From Hydractinia symbiolongicarpus (Eukaryota; Cnidaria; Hydrozoa; Anthoathecata; Hydractiniidae): 64,000 bases of DNA. Where the stretch lies: contig NC_079878.1 of NCBI RefSeq assembly GCF_029227915.1, forward strand, positions 30,097,501-30,161,500. The letters run 5' to 3'. Positions 38,080 to 50,280 of this stretch are shown here, one piece after another. The first letter of the stretch is position 1; each line of letters starts with the position of its first letter. The translations under genes and the position numbers were made by a program. Below the pieces are notes generated by a model. It was not told the origin of the DNA, did no database searches, and saw only the letters and a program-made list of their open reading frames with translations.

Positions 38080-39300
38080 AAGAGGTTTAATCGCCGGCAA
38101 ACGAAATCCCGCGATTTCCCGTAAATCCCGGGCTTGACCCGTATAGTCGAATGTATACAAAGAAAGTACCCAGGGAGTAAACTCATTTCCCGAACGAATT
38201 TTTAAATTTTTTTTTCACCACTAAAACGCTTGAGACTTTTAGTTTTTAAAAATGTTTTCATTTTTAATGAGACGCTGAATAAAAGAAGTTTAATCGCCGG
38301 CAAACGAAAACCCGCGACTTCCCGTAAATCCGGACTCGGCCCGTATAGTCAAAAGTATACAAAGAAAGTACCCAGGGAGTAAACTCATTTCCCGAACGAT
38401 TTTTTAAATTATTATTTCACCACTAAAGCCCATGAGACTTGTAGTTTTTAAAAATGTTTTCATTTTTGATGAGACGCTGAATAAAAGAAGTTTAATCGCC
38501 GGCAAACGAAAACCCGCGACTTCCCGTAAATCCCGGACTCGGCCGGTATAGGCAAAAATATACAAAGAAAGTACCCAGGGTGTAAACTCATTTCCCGAAC
38601 AATTTTTTAAATTATTATTTCACCACTAAAACACACGAGACTTGTATTTTTCAAAAATGTTTTCATTTTTGATAAGACGCTTAATGAAAGAGGTTTAATC
38701 GCCGGCAAACGAAATCCCGCGATTTCCCGTAAATCCCGGGCTTGACCCGTATAGTCGAATGTATACAAAGAAAGTACCCAGGGAGTAAACTCATTTCCCG
38801 AACGAATTTTTAAATTTTTTTTTCACCACTAAAACGCTTGAGACTTTTAGTTTTTAAAAATGTTTTCATTTTTAATGAGACGCTGAATAAAAGAAGTTTA
38901 ATCGCCGGCAAACGAAAACCCGCGACTTCCCGTAAATCCGGACTCGGCCCGTATAGTCAAAAGTATACAAAGAAAGTACCCAGGGAGTAAACTCATTTCC
39001 CGAACGATTTTTTAAATTATTATTTCACCACTAAAGCCCATGAGACTTGTAGTTTTTAAAAATGTTTTCATTTTTGATGAGACGCTGAATAAAAGAAGTT
39101 TAATCGCCGGCAAACGAAAACCCGCGACTTCCCGTAAATCCCGGACTCGGCCGGTATAGGCAAAAATATACAAAGAAAGTACCCAGGGTGTAAACTCATT
39201 TCCCGAACAATTTTTTAAATTATTATTTCACCACTAAAACACACGAGACTTGTATTTTTCAAAAATGTTTTCATTTTTGATAAGACGCTTAATGAAAGAG
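38080..39300 (+). repeat. 3-monomer tandem duplication (608 bp) private to block D copy 1
   Basis: CGAACGAATT occurs at 38191 and 38799. The unusual ACTAAAACACACGAG block occurs 608 bp apart, near 38625 and 39233. The second block D copy has only one such unit (CGAACGAATT near 53445), which explains the offset change from 15255 to 14646. The duplication therefore probably arose in this copy after the two blocks separated. Confidence 0.8.
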
Positions 39301-39779
39301 GTTTAATCGCCGGCAAACAAAAACCCGCGAATTCCCGTATATCCCGGGCTTGGCCCGTATAGTCGAATGTATACAAACAAAGTACCCTGTGAGTAAACTC
39401 ATTTCCAGAACGATTTTTTAAATTATTTTTTCACCACTAAAACGCATAAAACTTGTAGTTTTCAAAAATGTTTTCATTTTTGATGAGACGCTGAATAAAA
39501 GAAGTTTAATCGCCGGCAAACGAAAACCTGCGATTTCTCGTAAATCCCGGGCTTGGCCCGTATAGTCAAAAGTATACAAAGAAAGTACCCAGGGTGTAAA
39601 CTCATTTCCCGAACGATTTTTTATATTATTATTTCACCACTAAAACGCATGAGACTTGTAGTTTTCAAAAATCTTTTTATTTTTGATGAGACGCTTAATG
39701 AAAGAGGTTTAATCGCCGGCAAACGAAAACCCGCGATTTCCCGTAAATCCCGGGCTTGGCCCGTATAGTCAAAAGTATA

Positions 39780-40600
39780 CAAAGAAAGTACCCAGGAAGT
39801 AAACTCATTTCCCTAACGATTTTTTAATTTAATTTTTCACCACTAAAACGCATGAGACTTGTAGTTTTCAAAAATGTTTTCATTTTTGATGAGACGCTCA
39901 ATGAAAGAGGTTTAATCGCCGGCAAACGAAATCCTGCGATTTCCCGTAAATCCCGGGCTTGACCCGTATAGTCGAATGTATACAAAGAAAGTACCCAGGG
40001 AGTAAACTCATTTCCCAAACGATTTTTTAAATTTTTTTTTCACCACTAAAACGCTTGAGACTTTTAGTTTTTAAAAATGTTTTCATTTTTAATGAGACGC
40101 TGAATAAAAGAAGTTTAATCGCCGGCAAACGAAAACCCGCGACTTCCCGTAAATCCGGACTCGGCCCGTATAGTCAAAAGTCTACAAAGAAAGTACCCAG
40201 GAAGTAAACTCATTTCCCTAACGATTTTTTAATTTAATTTTTCACCACTAAAACGCATGAGACTTGTAGTTTTCAAAAATGTTTTCATTTTTGATGAGAC
40301 GCTCAATAAAAGAGGTTTAATCGCCGGCAAACGAAATCCCGCGATTTCCCGTAAATCCCGGGCTTGACCCGTATAGTCGAATGTATACAAAGAAAGTACC
40401 CAGGGAGTAAACTCATTTCCCAAACGATTTTTTAAATTTTTTTTTCACCACTAAAACGCTTGAGACTTTTAGTTTTTAAAAATGTTTTCATTTTTAATGA
40501 GACGCTGAATAAAAGAAGTTTAATCGCCGGCAAACGAAAACCCGCGACTTCCCGTAAATCCGGACTCGGCCGGTATAGTCAAAAGTATACGAAGAAAGTA
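39780..40600 (+). repeat. Dimer duplication (405 bp) in block D
   Basis: TTTCCCTAACGATTTTTTAA with the following AATTTTTCACC occurs twice, 405 bp apart (about 39809 and 40214), followed each time by a CTCAAT monomer and a TTTTTAATGAG monomer. The same pair is present at about 54.43-55.24 kb, so it predates the long duplication. Confidence 0.8.
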
Positions 40601-41759
40601 CCCAGGGAGTAAACTCATTTCCCGAACGATTTTTTAAATTATTATTTCACCACTAAAGCCCATGAGACTTGTAGTTTTTAAAAATGTTTTCATTTTTGAT
40701 GAGACGCTGAACAAAAGAAGTTTAATCGCCGGCAAACGAAAACACGCGACTTCCCGTAAATCCCGGACTCGGCACGTATAGGCAAAAGTATACAAAGAAA
40801 GTACCCAGGGTGTATACTCATTTCCCGAACGATTTTTTAAATTATTATTTCACCACTAAAACGCACGAGACTTGTATTTTTCAAAAATGTGTTCATTTTT
40901 GATAAGACGCTTAATGAAAGAGTTTTAATCGCCGGCAAACGAAAACCCGCGATTTCCCGTAAATCCCGGGCTTGGCCCGTATAGTCGAATGTATACAAAG
41001 AAAGTACCCTGTGAGTAAACTCATTTCCAGAACGATTTTTTAAATTATTTTTTCACCACTAAAACGCATAAGACTTGTAGTTTTTAAAAATGTTTTCATT
41101 TTTGATGAGACCCTGAATAAAAGAGGTTTAATCGCCGGCAAACGAAATCCCGCGATTTCCCGTAAATCCCGGGCTTGACCCGTATAGTCGAATGTATACA
41201 AAGAAAGTACCCAGGGAGTAAACTCATTTCCCGAACGATTTTTTAAATTTTTTTTTCACCACTAAAACGCTTGAGACTTTTAGTTTTTAAAAATGTTTTC
41301 ATTTTTAATGAGACGCTGAATAAAAGAAGTTTAATCGCCGGCAAACGAAAACCCGCGACTTCCCGTAAATCCGGACTCGGCCCGTATAGTCAAAAGTATA
41401 CAAAGAAAGTACCCAGGGAGTAAACTCATTTCCCGAACGATTTTTTAAATTATTATTTCACCACTAAAGCCCATGAGACTTGTAGTTTTTAAAAATGTTT
41501 TCATTTTTGGTGAGACGCTGAGTAAAAGAAGTTTAATCGCCGGCAAACGAAAACCCGCAACTTCCCGTAAATCCCGGACTCGGCCCGTATAGGCAAAAGT
41601 ATACAAAGAAAGTACCCAGGGTGTAAACTAGTTTCCCGAACGATTTTTTAAATTATTATTTCACCACTAAAACGCACGAGACTTGTATTTTTCAAAAATG
41701 TTTTCATTTTTGATAAGACGCTTAATAAAAGAGGTTTAATCGCCGGCAAACGAAAACCC

Positions 41760-42450
41760 GCGATTTCCCGTATATCCCGGGCTTGGCCCGTATAGTCGAA
41801 TGTATACAAAGAAAGTACCCCGTAAGTAAACTCATTTCCAGAACGATTTTTTAAATTATTTTTTCACCACTAAAACGCATAAGACTTGTAGTTTTCAAAA
41901 ATGTTTTCATTTTTGATGAGACGCTGAATAAAAGAAGTTTAATCGCCGGCCAACGAAAACCCGCGATTTCTCGTAAATCCCGGGCTTGGCCCGTATAGTC
42001 AAAAGTATACAAAGAAAGTACCCAGGGTGTAAACTCATTTCCCGAACGATTTTTTATATTATTATTTCACCACTAAAACGCATGAGACTTGTAGTTTTCA
42101 AAAATCTTTTTATTTTTGATGAGACGCTTAATGAAAGAGGTTTAATCGCCGGCAAACGAAAACCCGCGATTTCCCGTAAATCCCGGGCTTGGCCCGTATA
42201 GTCAAAAGTATACAAAGAAAGTACCCAGGAAGTAAACTCATTTCCCGAACGATTTTTTAATTTATTTTTTCACCACTAAAACGCATGAGACTTGTAGTTT
42301 TCAAAAATGTTTTCATTTTTGATGAGACGCTCAATGAAAGAGGTTTAATCGCCGGCAAACGAAATCCCGCGATTTCCCGTAAATCCCGGGCTTGACCCGT
42401 ATAGTCAAATGTATACAAAGAAAGTACCCAGGGAGTAAACTCATTTCCCA
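41760..42450 (+). repeat. Copy of 39.33-40.02 kb within block D (2433 bp, 12 monomers)
   Basis: The CCCGTATATCCCGGG monomer and the AAAAATCTTTTTATTTTT monomer (AATC near 39672 and 42105) recur at offset 2433. The same pair at the same spacing is present in the second block D copy (near 54318 and 56751), so the event is older than the long duplication. Confidence 0.8.
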
Positions 42451-42725
42451 AACGATTTTTTAAATTTTTTTTTCACCACTAAAACGCTTGAGACTTTTAG
42501 TTTTTAAAAATGTTTTCATTTTTAATGAGACGCTGAATAAAAGAAGTTTAATCGCCGGCAAATTAAAACCCGCGACTTCCCGTAAATCCGGACTCGGCCC
42601 GTATAGTCAAAAGTATACGAAGAAAGTACCCAGGGAGTAAACTCATTTCCCGAACGATTTTTTAAATTATTATTTCACCACTAAAGCCCATGAGACTTGT
42701 AGTTTTTAAAAATGTTTTCATTTTT

Positions 42726-42876
42726 GATGAGACGCTGAACAAAAGAAGTTTAATCGCCGGCAAACGAAAACCCGCGATTTCCCATAAATCCCGGGCTTGG
42801 CCCGTATAGTCAAAAGTATACAAAGAAAGTACCCAGGGAGTAAACTCATTTCCCGAACGATTTTTTAAATTTTTTT
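42726..42876 (+). repeat. Truncated 151 bp monomer, copy 1
   Basis: Measured from GATGAG to GATGAG this unit is 151 bp instead of 203. The run AAATTTTTTT joins directly to GATGAGACGC. That removes CACCAC, the ACGC block and the whole dyad: a 52 bp deletion between two T-tracts, as expected for slippage or microhomology between T runs. Confidence 0.9.
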
Positions 42877-43890
42877 GATGAGACGCTTAATGAAAGAGGT
42901 TTAATCGCCGGCAAACGAAATCCCGCGACTTCCCGTAAATCCTGGACTCGGCCCGTATAGGCGAAAGTATACAAAGAAAGTACCCAGGGTGTAAACTCAT
43001 TTCCCAAACGATTTTTTAAATTATTATTTCACCACTAAAACGCACGAGACTTGTAGTTTTCAAAAATGTTTTCATTTTTGATAAGACGCTTAATGAAAGA
43101 GGTTTAATCGCCGGCAAACAAAAACCCGCGATTTCCCGTAAATCCCGGGCTTGGCCCGTATAGTCGAATGTATACAAAGAAAGTACCCTGTGAGTAAACT
43201 CATTTCCCGAAGGATTTTTTAAATTTTTTTTTCACCACTAAAAGGCTTGAGACTTGTAGTTTTTAAAAATGTTTTCATTTTTGATGAGACGCTGAATAAA
43301 AGAAGTTTAATCGCCGGCAAATTAAAACCCGCGACTTCCCGTAAATCCGGACTCGGCCCGTATAGTCAAAAGTATACGAAGAAAGTACCCAGGGAGTAAA
43401 CTCATTTCCCGAACGATTTTTTAAATTATTATTTCACCACTAAAGCCCATGAGACTTGTAGTTTTTAAAAATGTTTTCATTTTTGATGAGACGCTGAACA
43501 AAAGAAGTTTAATCGCCGGCAAACGAAAACCCGCGACTTCCCGTAAATCCCGGACTCGGCCCGTATAGGCAAAAGTATACAAAGAAAGTACCCAGGGTGT
43601 AAACTCATTTACCGAACGATTTTTTAAATTATTATTTCACCACTAAAACGCACGAGACTTGTATTTTTCAAAAATGTGTTCATTTTTGATAAGACGCTTA
43701 ATGAAAGAGTTTTAATCGCCGGCAAACGAAAACCCGCGATTTCCAGTAAATCCCGGGCTTGGCCCGTATAGTCGAATGTATACAAAGAAAGTACCCTGTG
43801 AGTAAACTCATTTCCAGAACGATTTTTTAAATTATTTTTTCACCACTAAAACGCATAAGACTTGCAGTTTTCAAAAATGTTTTCATTTTT

Positions 43891-44041
43891 GATGAGACGC
43901 TGAATAAAAGAAGTTTAATCGCCGGCAAACGAAAACCCGCGATTTCCCATAAATCCCGGGCTTGGCCCGTATAGTCAAAAGTATACAAAGAAAGTACCCA
44001 GGGAGTAAACACATTTCCCGAACAATTTTTTAAATTTTTTT
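43891..44041 (+). repeat. Truncated 151 bp monomer, copy 2
   Basis: Same 151 bp unit and same T-tract to GATGAG junction as at 42877. Its upstream half carries private variants AAACACATTTCCC and GAACAATTTTTT. Those separate it from copies 1 and 3 and are shared with copy 4. Confidence 0.9.
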
Positions 44042-44649
44042 GATGAGACGCTTAATGAAAGAGGTTTAATCGCCGGCAAACGAAATCCCGCGACTTCCCG
44101 TAAATCCTGGACTCGGCCCGTATAGGCGAAAGTATACAAAGAAAGTACCCAGGGTGTAAACTCATTTCCCAAACGATTTTTTAAATTATTATTTCACCAC
44201 TAAAACGCACGAGACTTGCAGTTTTCAAAAATGTTTTCATTTTTGATAAGACGCTTAATGAAAGAGGTTTAATCGCTGGCAAACAAAAACCCGCGATTTC
44301 CCGTAAATCCCGGGCTTGACCCGTATAGTCAAATGTATACAAAGAAAGTACCCAGGGAGTAAACTCATTTCCCAAACGATTTTTTAAATTTTTTTTTCAC
44401 CACTAAAACGCTTGAGACTTTTAGTTTTTAAAAATGTTTTCATTTTTAATGAGACGCTGAATAAAAGAAGTTTAATCGCCGGCAAATTAAAACCCGCGAC
44501 TTCCCGTAAATCCGGACTCGGCCCGTATAGTCAAAAGTATACGAAGAAAGTACCCAGGGAGTAAACTCATTTCCCGAACGATTTTTTAAATTATTATTTC
44601 ACCACTAAAGCCCATGAGACTTGTAGTTTTTAAAAATGTTTTCATTTTT

Positions 44650-44800
44650 GATGAGACGCTGAACAAAAGAAGTTTAATCGCCGGCAAACGAAAACCCGCG
44701 ATTTCCCATAAATCCCGGGCTTGGCCCGTATAGTCAAAAGTATACAAAGAAAGTACCCAGGGAGTAAACTCATTTCCCGAACGATTTTTTAAATTTTTTT
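44650..44800 (+). repeat. Truncated 151 bp monomer, copy 3
   Basis: Lies exactly 1924 bp after copy 1, with the same flanks. It was copied by the 10-monomer duplication rather than by a fresh deletion. Confidence 0.9.
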
Positions 44801-45814
44801 GATGAGACGCTTAATGAAAGAGGTTTAATCGCCGGCAAACGAAATCCCGCGACTTCCCGTAAATCCTGGACTCGGCCCGTATAGGCGAAAGTATACAAAG
44901 AAAGTACCCAGGGTGTAAACTCATTTCCCAAACGATTTTTTAAATTATTATTTCACCACTAAAACGCACGAGACTTGTAGTTTTCAAAAATGTTTTCATT
45001 TTTGATAAGACGCTTAATGAAAGAGGTTTAATCGCCGGCAAACAAAAACCCGCGATTTCCCGTAAATCCCGGGCTTGGCCCGTATAGTCGAATGTATACA
45101 AAGAAAGTACCCTGTGAGTAAACTCATTTCCCGAAGGATTTTTTAAATTTTTTTTTCACCACTAAAAGGCTTGAGACTTGTAGTTTTTAAAAATGTTTTC
45201 ATTTTTGATGAGACGCTGAATAAAAGAAGTTTAATCGCCGGCAAATTAAAACCCGCGACTTCCCGTAAATCCGGACTCGGCCCGTATAGTCAAAAGTATA
45301 CGAAGAAAGTACCCAGGGAGTAAACTCATTTCCCGAACGATTTTTTAAATTATTATTTCACCACTAAAGCCCATGAGACTTGTAGTTTTTAAAAATGTTT
45401 TCATTTTTGATGAGACGCTGAACAAAAGAAGTTTAATCGCCGGCAAACGAAAACCCGCGACTTCCCGTAAATCCCGGACTCGGCCCGTATAGGCAAAAGT
45501 ATACAAAGAAAGTACCCAGGGTGTAAACTCATTTACCGAACGATTTTTTAAATTATTATTTCACCACTAAAACGCACGAGACTTGTATTTTTCAAAAATG
45601 TGTTCATTTTTGATAAGACGCTTAATGAAAGAGTTTTAATCGCCGGCAAACGAAAACCCGCGATTTCCAGTAAATCCCGGGCTTGGCCCGTATAGTCGAA
45701 TGTATACAAAGAAAGTACCCTGTGAGTAAACTCATTTCCAGAACGATTTTTTAAATTATTTTTTCACCACTAAAACGCATAAGACTTGCAGTTTTCAAAA
45801 ATGTTTTCATTTTT

Positions 45815-45965
45815 GATGAGACGCTGAATAAAAGAAGTTTAATCGCCGGCAAACGAAAACCCGCGATTTCCCATAAATCCCGGGCTTGGCCCGTATAGTC
45901 AAAAGTATACAAAGAAAGTACCCAGGGAGTAAACACATTTCCCGAACAATTTTTTAAATTTTTTT
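45815..45965 (+). repeat. Truncated 151 bp monomer, copy 4
   Basis: Lies exactly 1924 bp after copy 2 and shares its AAACACATTTCCC and GAACAATTTTTT variants. Confidence 0.9.
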
Positions 45966-46902
45966 GATGAGACGCTTAATGAAAGAGGTTTAATCGCCGG
46001 CAAACGAAATCCCGCGACTTCCCGTAAATCCTGGACTCGGCCCGTATAGGCGAAAGTATACAAAGAAAGTACCCAGGGTGTAAACTCATTTCCCAAACGA
46101 TTTTTTAAATTATTATTTCACCACTAAAACGCACGAGACTTGCAGTTTTCAAAAATGTTTTCATTTTTGATAAGACGCTTAATGAAAGAGGTTTAATCGC
46201 TGGCAAACAAAAACCCGCGATTTCCCGTAAATCCCGGGCTTGGCCCGTTTAGTCGAATGTATACAAAGAAAGTACCCTGTGAGTAAACTCATTTCCCGAA
46301 CGATTTTTTAAATTTTTTTTTCACCACTAAAAGGCTTGAGACTTGTAGTTTTTAAAAATGTTTTCATTTTTGATGAGACGCTGAATAAAAGAAGTTTAAT
46401 CGCCGGCAAACGAAAACCCGCGACTTCCCGTAAATCCGGACTCGGCCCGTATAGTCAAAAGTATACAAAGAAAGTACCCAGGGAGTAAACTCATTTCCCG
46501 AACGATTTTTTAAATTATTATTTCACCACTAAAGCCCATGAGACTTGTAGTTTTTGAAAATGTTTTCATTTTTGATGAGACGCTGAATAAAAGAAGTTTA
46601 ATCGCCGGCAAACGAAAACCCGCGACTTCCCGTAAATCCTGGAGTCGGCCTGTATAGGCAAAAGTATACAAAGAAAGTACCCAGGGTGTAAACTCATTTC
46701 CCGAACGATTTTTTAAATTATTATTTCACCACTAAAACGCATGAGACTTGTAGTTTTAAAAAATGTTTTTATTTTTGATGAGACGCTTAATGAAAGAGGT
46801 TTAATCGCCGGCAAACGAAAACCCGCGATTTCCCGTAAATCCCGGGCTTGGCCCGTATAGTCAAAAGTATACAAAGAAAGTACCCAGGAAGTAAACTCAT
46901 TT

Positions 46903-49900
46903 CATGAACGATTTTTTAAATTTTTTTTTCACCACTAAAACGCTTGAGACTTGTAGTTTTTAAAAATGTTTTCATTTTTAATGAGACGCTGAATAAAAGA
47001 AGTTTAATCGCCGGCAAACGAAAACTCGCGACTTCCCGTAAATCCGGACTCGGCCCGTATAGTCAAAAGTATACAAAGAAAGTACCCAGGGAGTAAACTC
47101 ATTTCCCGAACGATTTTTTAAATTATTATTTCACCACTAAAGCCCATGAGACTTGTAGTTTTTAAAAATGTTTTCATTTTTGATGAGACGCCGAATAAAA
47201 GAAGTTTAATCGCCGCCAAACGAAAACCCGCGACTTCCCGTAAATCCCGGACTCGGCCTGTATAGGCAAAAGTATACAAAGAAAACACCCAGGGCGTAAA
47301 CTCATTTCCCGAACGATTTTTTAAATTATTATTTCACCACTAAAACGCACGAGACTTGTAGTTTTCAAAAATGTTTTCATTTTTGATAAGACGCTTAATG
47401 AAAGAGGTTTAATCGCCGGCAAACGAAAACCCGCGACTTCCCGTAAATCCCGGGCTTGGGCCGTATAGTCGAATGTATACAAAGAAAGTACCCTGTGAGT
47501 AAACTCATTTCCCGAACGATTTTTTAAATTTTTTTTTCACCACTAAAACGCTTGAGACTTGTAGTTTTTAAAAATGTTTTCATTTTTGATGAGACGATAA
47601 ATAAAAGAAGTTTAATCGCCGGCAAACGAAAACCCGCGACTTCCCGTAAATCCGGACTCGGCCCGTATAGTCAAAAGTATACAAAGAAAGTACCCAGGGA
47701 GTAAACTCATTTCCAGAACGATTTTTTAATTTATTTTTTCACCACTAAAACGCATAAGACTTGTAGTTTTCAAAAATGTTTTCATTTTTGATGAGACGCT
47801 GAATAAAAGAAGTTTAATCGCCGGCAAACGAAAACCCGCGATTTCCCATAAATCCCGTGCTTGGCCCGTATAGTCAAATGTATACAAAGAAAGTACCCAG
47901 GAAGTAAACTTATTTCCCGAACGATTTTTTAATTTATTTTTTTACCACTAAAACGCATGAGACTTGTAGTTTTTAAAAATGTTTTCATTTTTGATGACAC
48001 GCTGAATAAAAGAAGTTTAATCGCCGGCAAAGGAAAACCTGCGATTTCCCGTAAATCCCGGACTCGGCCCGTATAGTCGAAAGTATACAAAGAAAGTACC
48101 CAGGGAGTAAACTCATTTCCCGAACGATTTTTTAAATTTTTTTTTTACCACTAAAACGCATGAGACTTGTAGTTTTCAAAAATGTTTTCATTTTTGATGA
48201 GACGCTTAATAAAAGAGGTTTAATGGCCGGCAAACGAAAACCGCGATTTCCCGTAAATCCCGGGCTTGGCCCGTATAGTCAAAAGTATACAAAGAAAGTA
48301 CCCAGGAAGTAAACTCATTTCCCGAACGATTTTTTAATTTATTTTTTCACCACTAAAACGCATGAGACTTGTAATTTTCAAAAATGTTTTCATTTTTGAT
48401 GAGACGCTTAATGAAAGAGGTTTAATCGCCGGCAAACGAAATCCCGCGATTTCCCGTAAATCCCGGGCTTGGCCCGTATAGTCGAATGTATACAAAGAAA
48501 GTACCCAGGGAGTAAACTCATTTCCCGAACGATTTTTTAAATTTTTTTTTCACCACTAAAACGCTTGAGACTTGTAGTTTTTAAAAATGTTTTCATTTTT
48601 AATGAGACGCTGAATAAAAGAAGTTTAATCGCCGGCAAACGAAATCCCGCGACTTCCCGTAAATCCGGACTCGGCCCGTATAGTCAAAAGTATACAAAGA
48701 AAGTACCCAGGGAGTAAACTCATTTCCCGAACGATTTTTTAAATTATTTTTTCACCACTAAAGCCCATGAGACTTGTAGTTTTTAAAAATGTTTTCATTT
48801 TTGATGAGACGCTGAATAAAAGAAGTTTAATCGCCGCCAAACGAAAACCCGCGACTTCCCGTAAATCCCGGACTCATCCCGTATAGGCAAAAGTATACAA
48901 AGAAAGTACCCAGGGTGTAAACCCATTTCCCGAACGATTTTTTAAATTATTATTTCACCACTAAAACGCACGAGACTTGTAGTTTTCAAAAATGTTTTCA
49001 TTTTTGATAAGACGCTTAATGAAAGAGGTTTAATCGCCGCCAAACGAAAACCCGCGACTTCCCGTAAATCCCGGACTCGGCCCGTATAGGCAAAAGTATA
49101 CAAAGAAAGTACCCAGGGTGTAACCTCATTTCCTGAACGATTTTTTAAATTATTATTTCACCACTAAAACGCACGAGACTTGTAGTTTTCAAAAATGTTT
49201 TCATTTTTGATAAGACGCTTAATGAAAGAGGTTTAATCGCCGGCAAACGAAAACCCGCGATTTCCCGTAAATCCCGGGCTTGGGCCGTATAGTCGAATGT
49301 ATACAAAGAAAGTACCCTGTGAGTAAACTCATTTCCCGAACGATTTTTTAAATTTTTTTTTCACCAATAGAACGCTTGAGACTTGTAGTTTTTAAAAATG
49401 TTTTCATTTTTGATGAGACGCTAAATAAAAGAAGTTTAATCGCCGGCAAACGAAAACCCGCGACTTCCCGTAAATCCGGACTCGGCCCGTATAGTCAAAA
49501 GTATACAAAGAAAGTACCCAGGGAGTAAACTCATTTCCCGAACGATTTTTTAATTTATTTTTTCACCACTAAAACGCATGAGACTTGTAGTTTTCAAAAA
49601 TGTTTTCATTTTTGATGAGACGCTTAATGAAAGAGGTTTAATCGCCGGCAAACGAAATCCCGCGATTTCCCGTAAATCCCGGGCTTGGCCCGTATAGTCG
49701 AATGTATACAAAGAAAGTACCCAGGGAGTAAACTCATTTCCCGAACGATTTTTTAAATTTTTTTTTCACCACTAAAACGCTTGAGACTTTTAGTTTTTAA
49801 AAATGTTTTCATTTTTAATGAGACGCTGAATAAAAGAAGTTTAATCGCCGGCAAACGAAAACCCGCGACTTCCCGTAAATCCGGACTCGGCCCGTATAGT

Positions 49901-50153
49901 CAAAAGTATACAAAGAAAGTACCCAGGGAGTAAACTCATTTCCCGAACGATTTTTTAAATTATTTTTTCACCACTAAAGCCCATGAGACTTGTAGTTTTT
50001 AAAAATGTTTTCATTTTTGATGAGACGCTGAATAAAAGAAGTTTAATCGCCGCCAAACGAAAACCCGCGACTTCCCGTAAATCCCGGACTCATCCAGTAT
50101 AGGCAAAAGTATACAAAGAAAGTACCCAGGGTGTAAACTCATTTCCCGAACGA
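46903..50153 (+). repeat. 3.25 kb copy of 26843-30094 (offset about 20060)
   Basis: Offset 20060 holds at TTCATGAACG (26841 and 46901) and AATCCCGTGC (27791 and 47851). It is 20059 at TGTAATTTTC (28311 and 48370), ACTCATCCCG, AATAGAAC (29311 and 49370) and TCATCCAGTA (30031 and 50090). The left edge lies where CCAGGAAG monomer sequence changes to TTCATGAACG sequence (about 46889-46903). The right edge is exact at 50153. Confidence 0.85.
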
Positions 50154-50280
50154 ACGTATAGTCGAATGTATACAAAGAAAGTACCCTGTGAGTAAACTCA
50201 TTTCCCAAACGATTTTTTAAATTTTTTTTTCTCAACTAAAAGGCTTGAAACTTGTAGTTTTTAAAAATATTTTCATTTTT
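50019..50280 (+). repeat. Out-of-register junction with a 59 bp partial monomer
   Basis: GATGAG to GATGAG spacing here is 262 bp (203 + 59). Upstream sequence matches 30094 and earlier up to CCCGAACGA at 50153. Downstream sequence matches 34900 onward from 50155 (CGTATAGTCGAATG). One base, A at 50154, matches neither parent. Two different parts of the monomer are fused, so the register is broken. This is the clearest end-joining scar in the window. Confidence 0.9.

Larger units (their letters stand above)
42375..46222 (+). repeat. 10-monomer tandem duplication (1924 bp, two units)
   Basis: The units are about 42375-44298 and 44299-46222. Checked anchors are ATAGTCAAATG (42401 and 44325) and the truncated-monomer junctions (42877/44801 and 44042/45966), all exactly 1924 apart. 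Ten monomers would be about 2028 bp; the unit is shorter because each holds two monomers with a 52 bp deletion. Confidence 0.9.
34901..46900 (+). repeat. Long segmental block D, first copy
   Basis: About 12 kb of satellite whose order of private variants recurs at 50155-59680. Offset 15255 holds at 34901, 35101, 35481, 36511 and 37461. Offset 14646 holds at 39331, 40181, 41631 and 42561. Offset 12772 holds at 46551 and 46641. The offset changes reflect monomers gained or lost within either copy. This copy contains a 608 bp and a 1924 bp duplication, and four truncated monomers. Confidence 0.85.
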
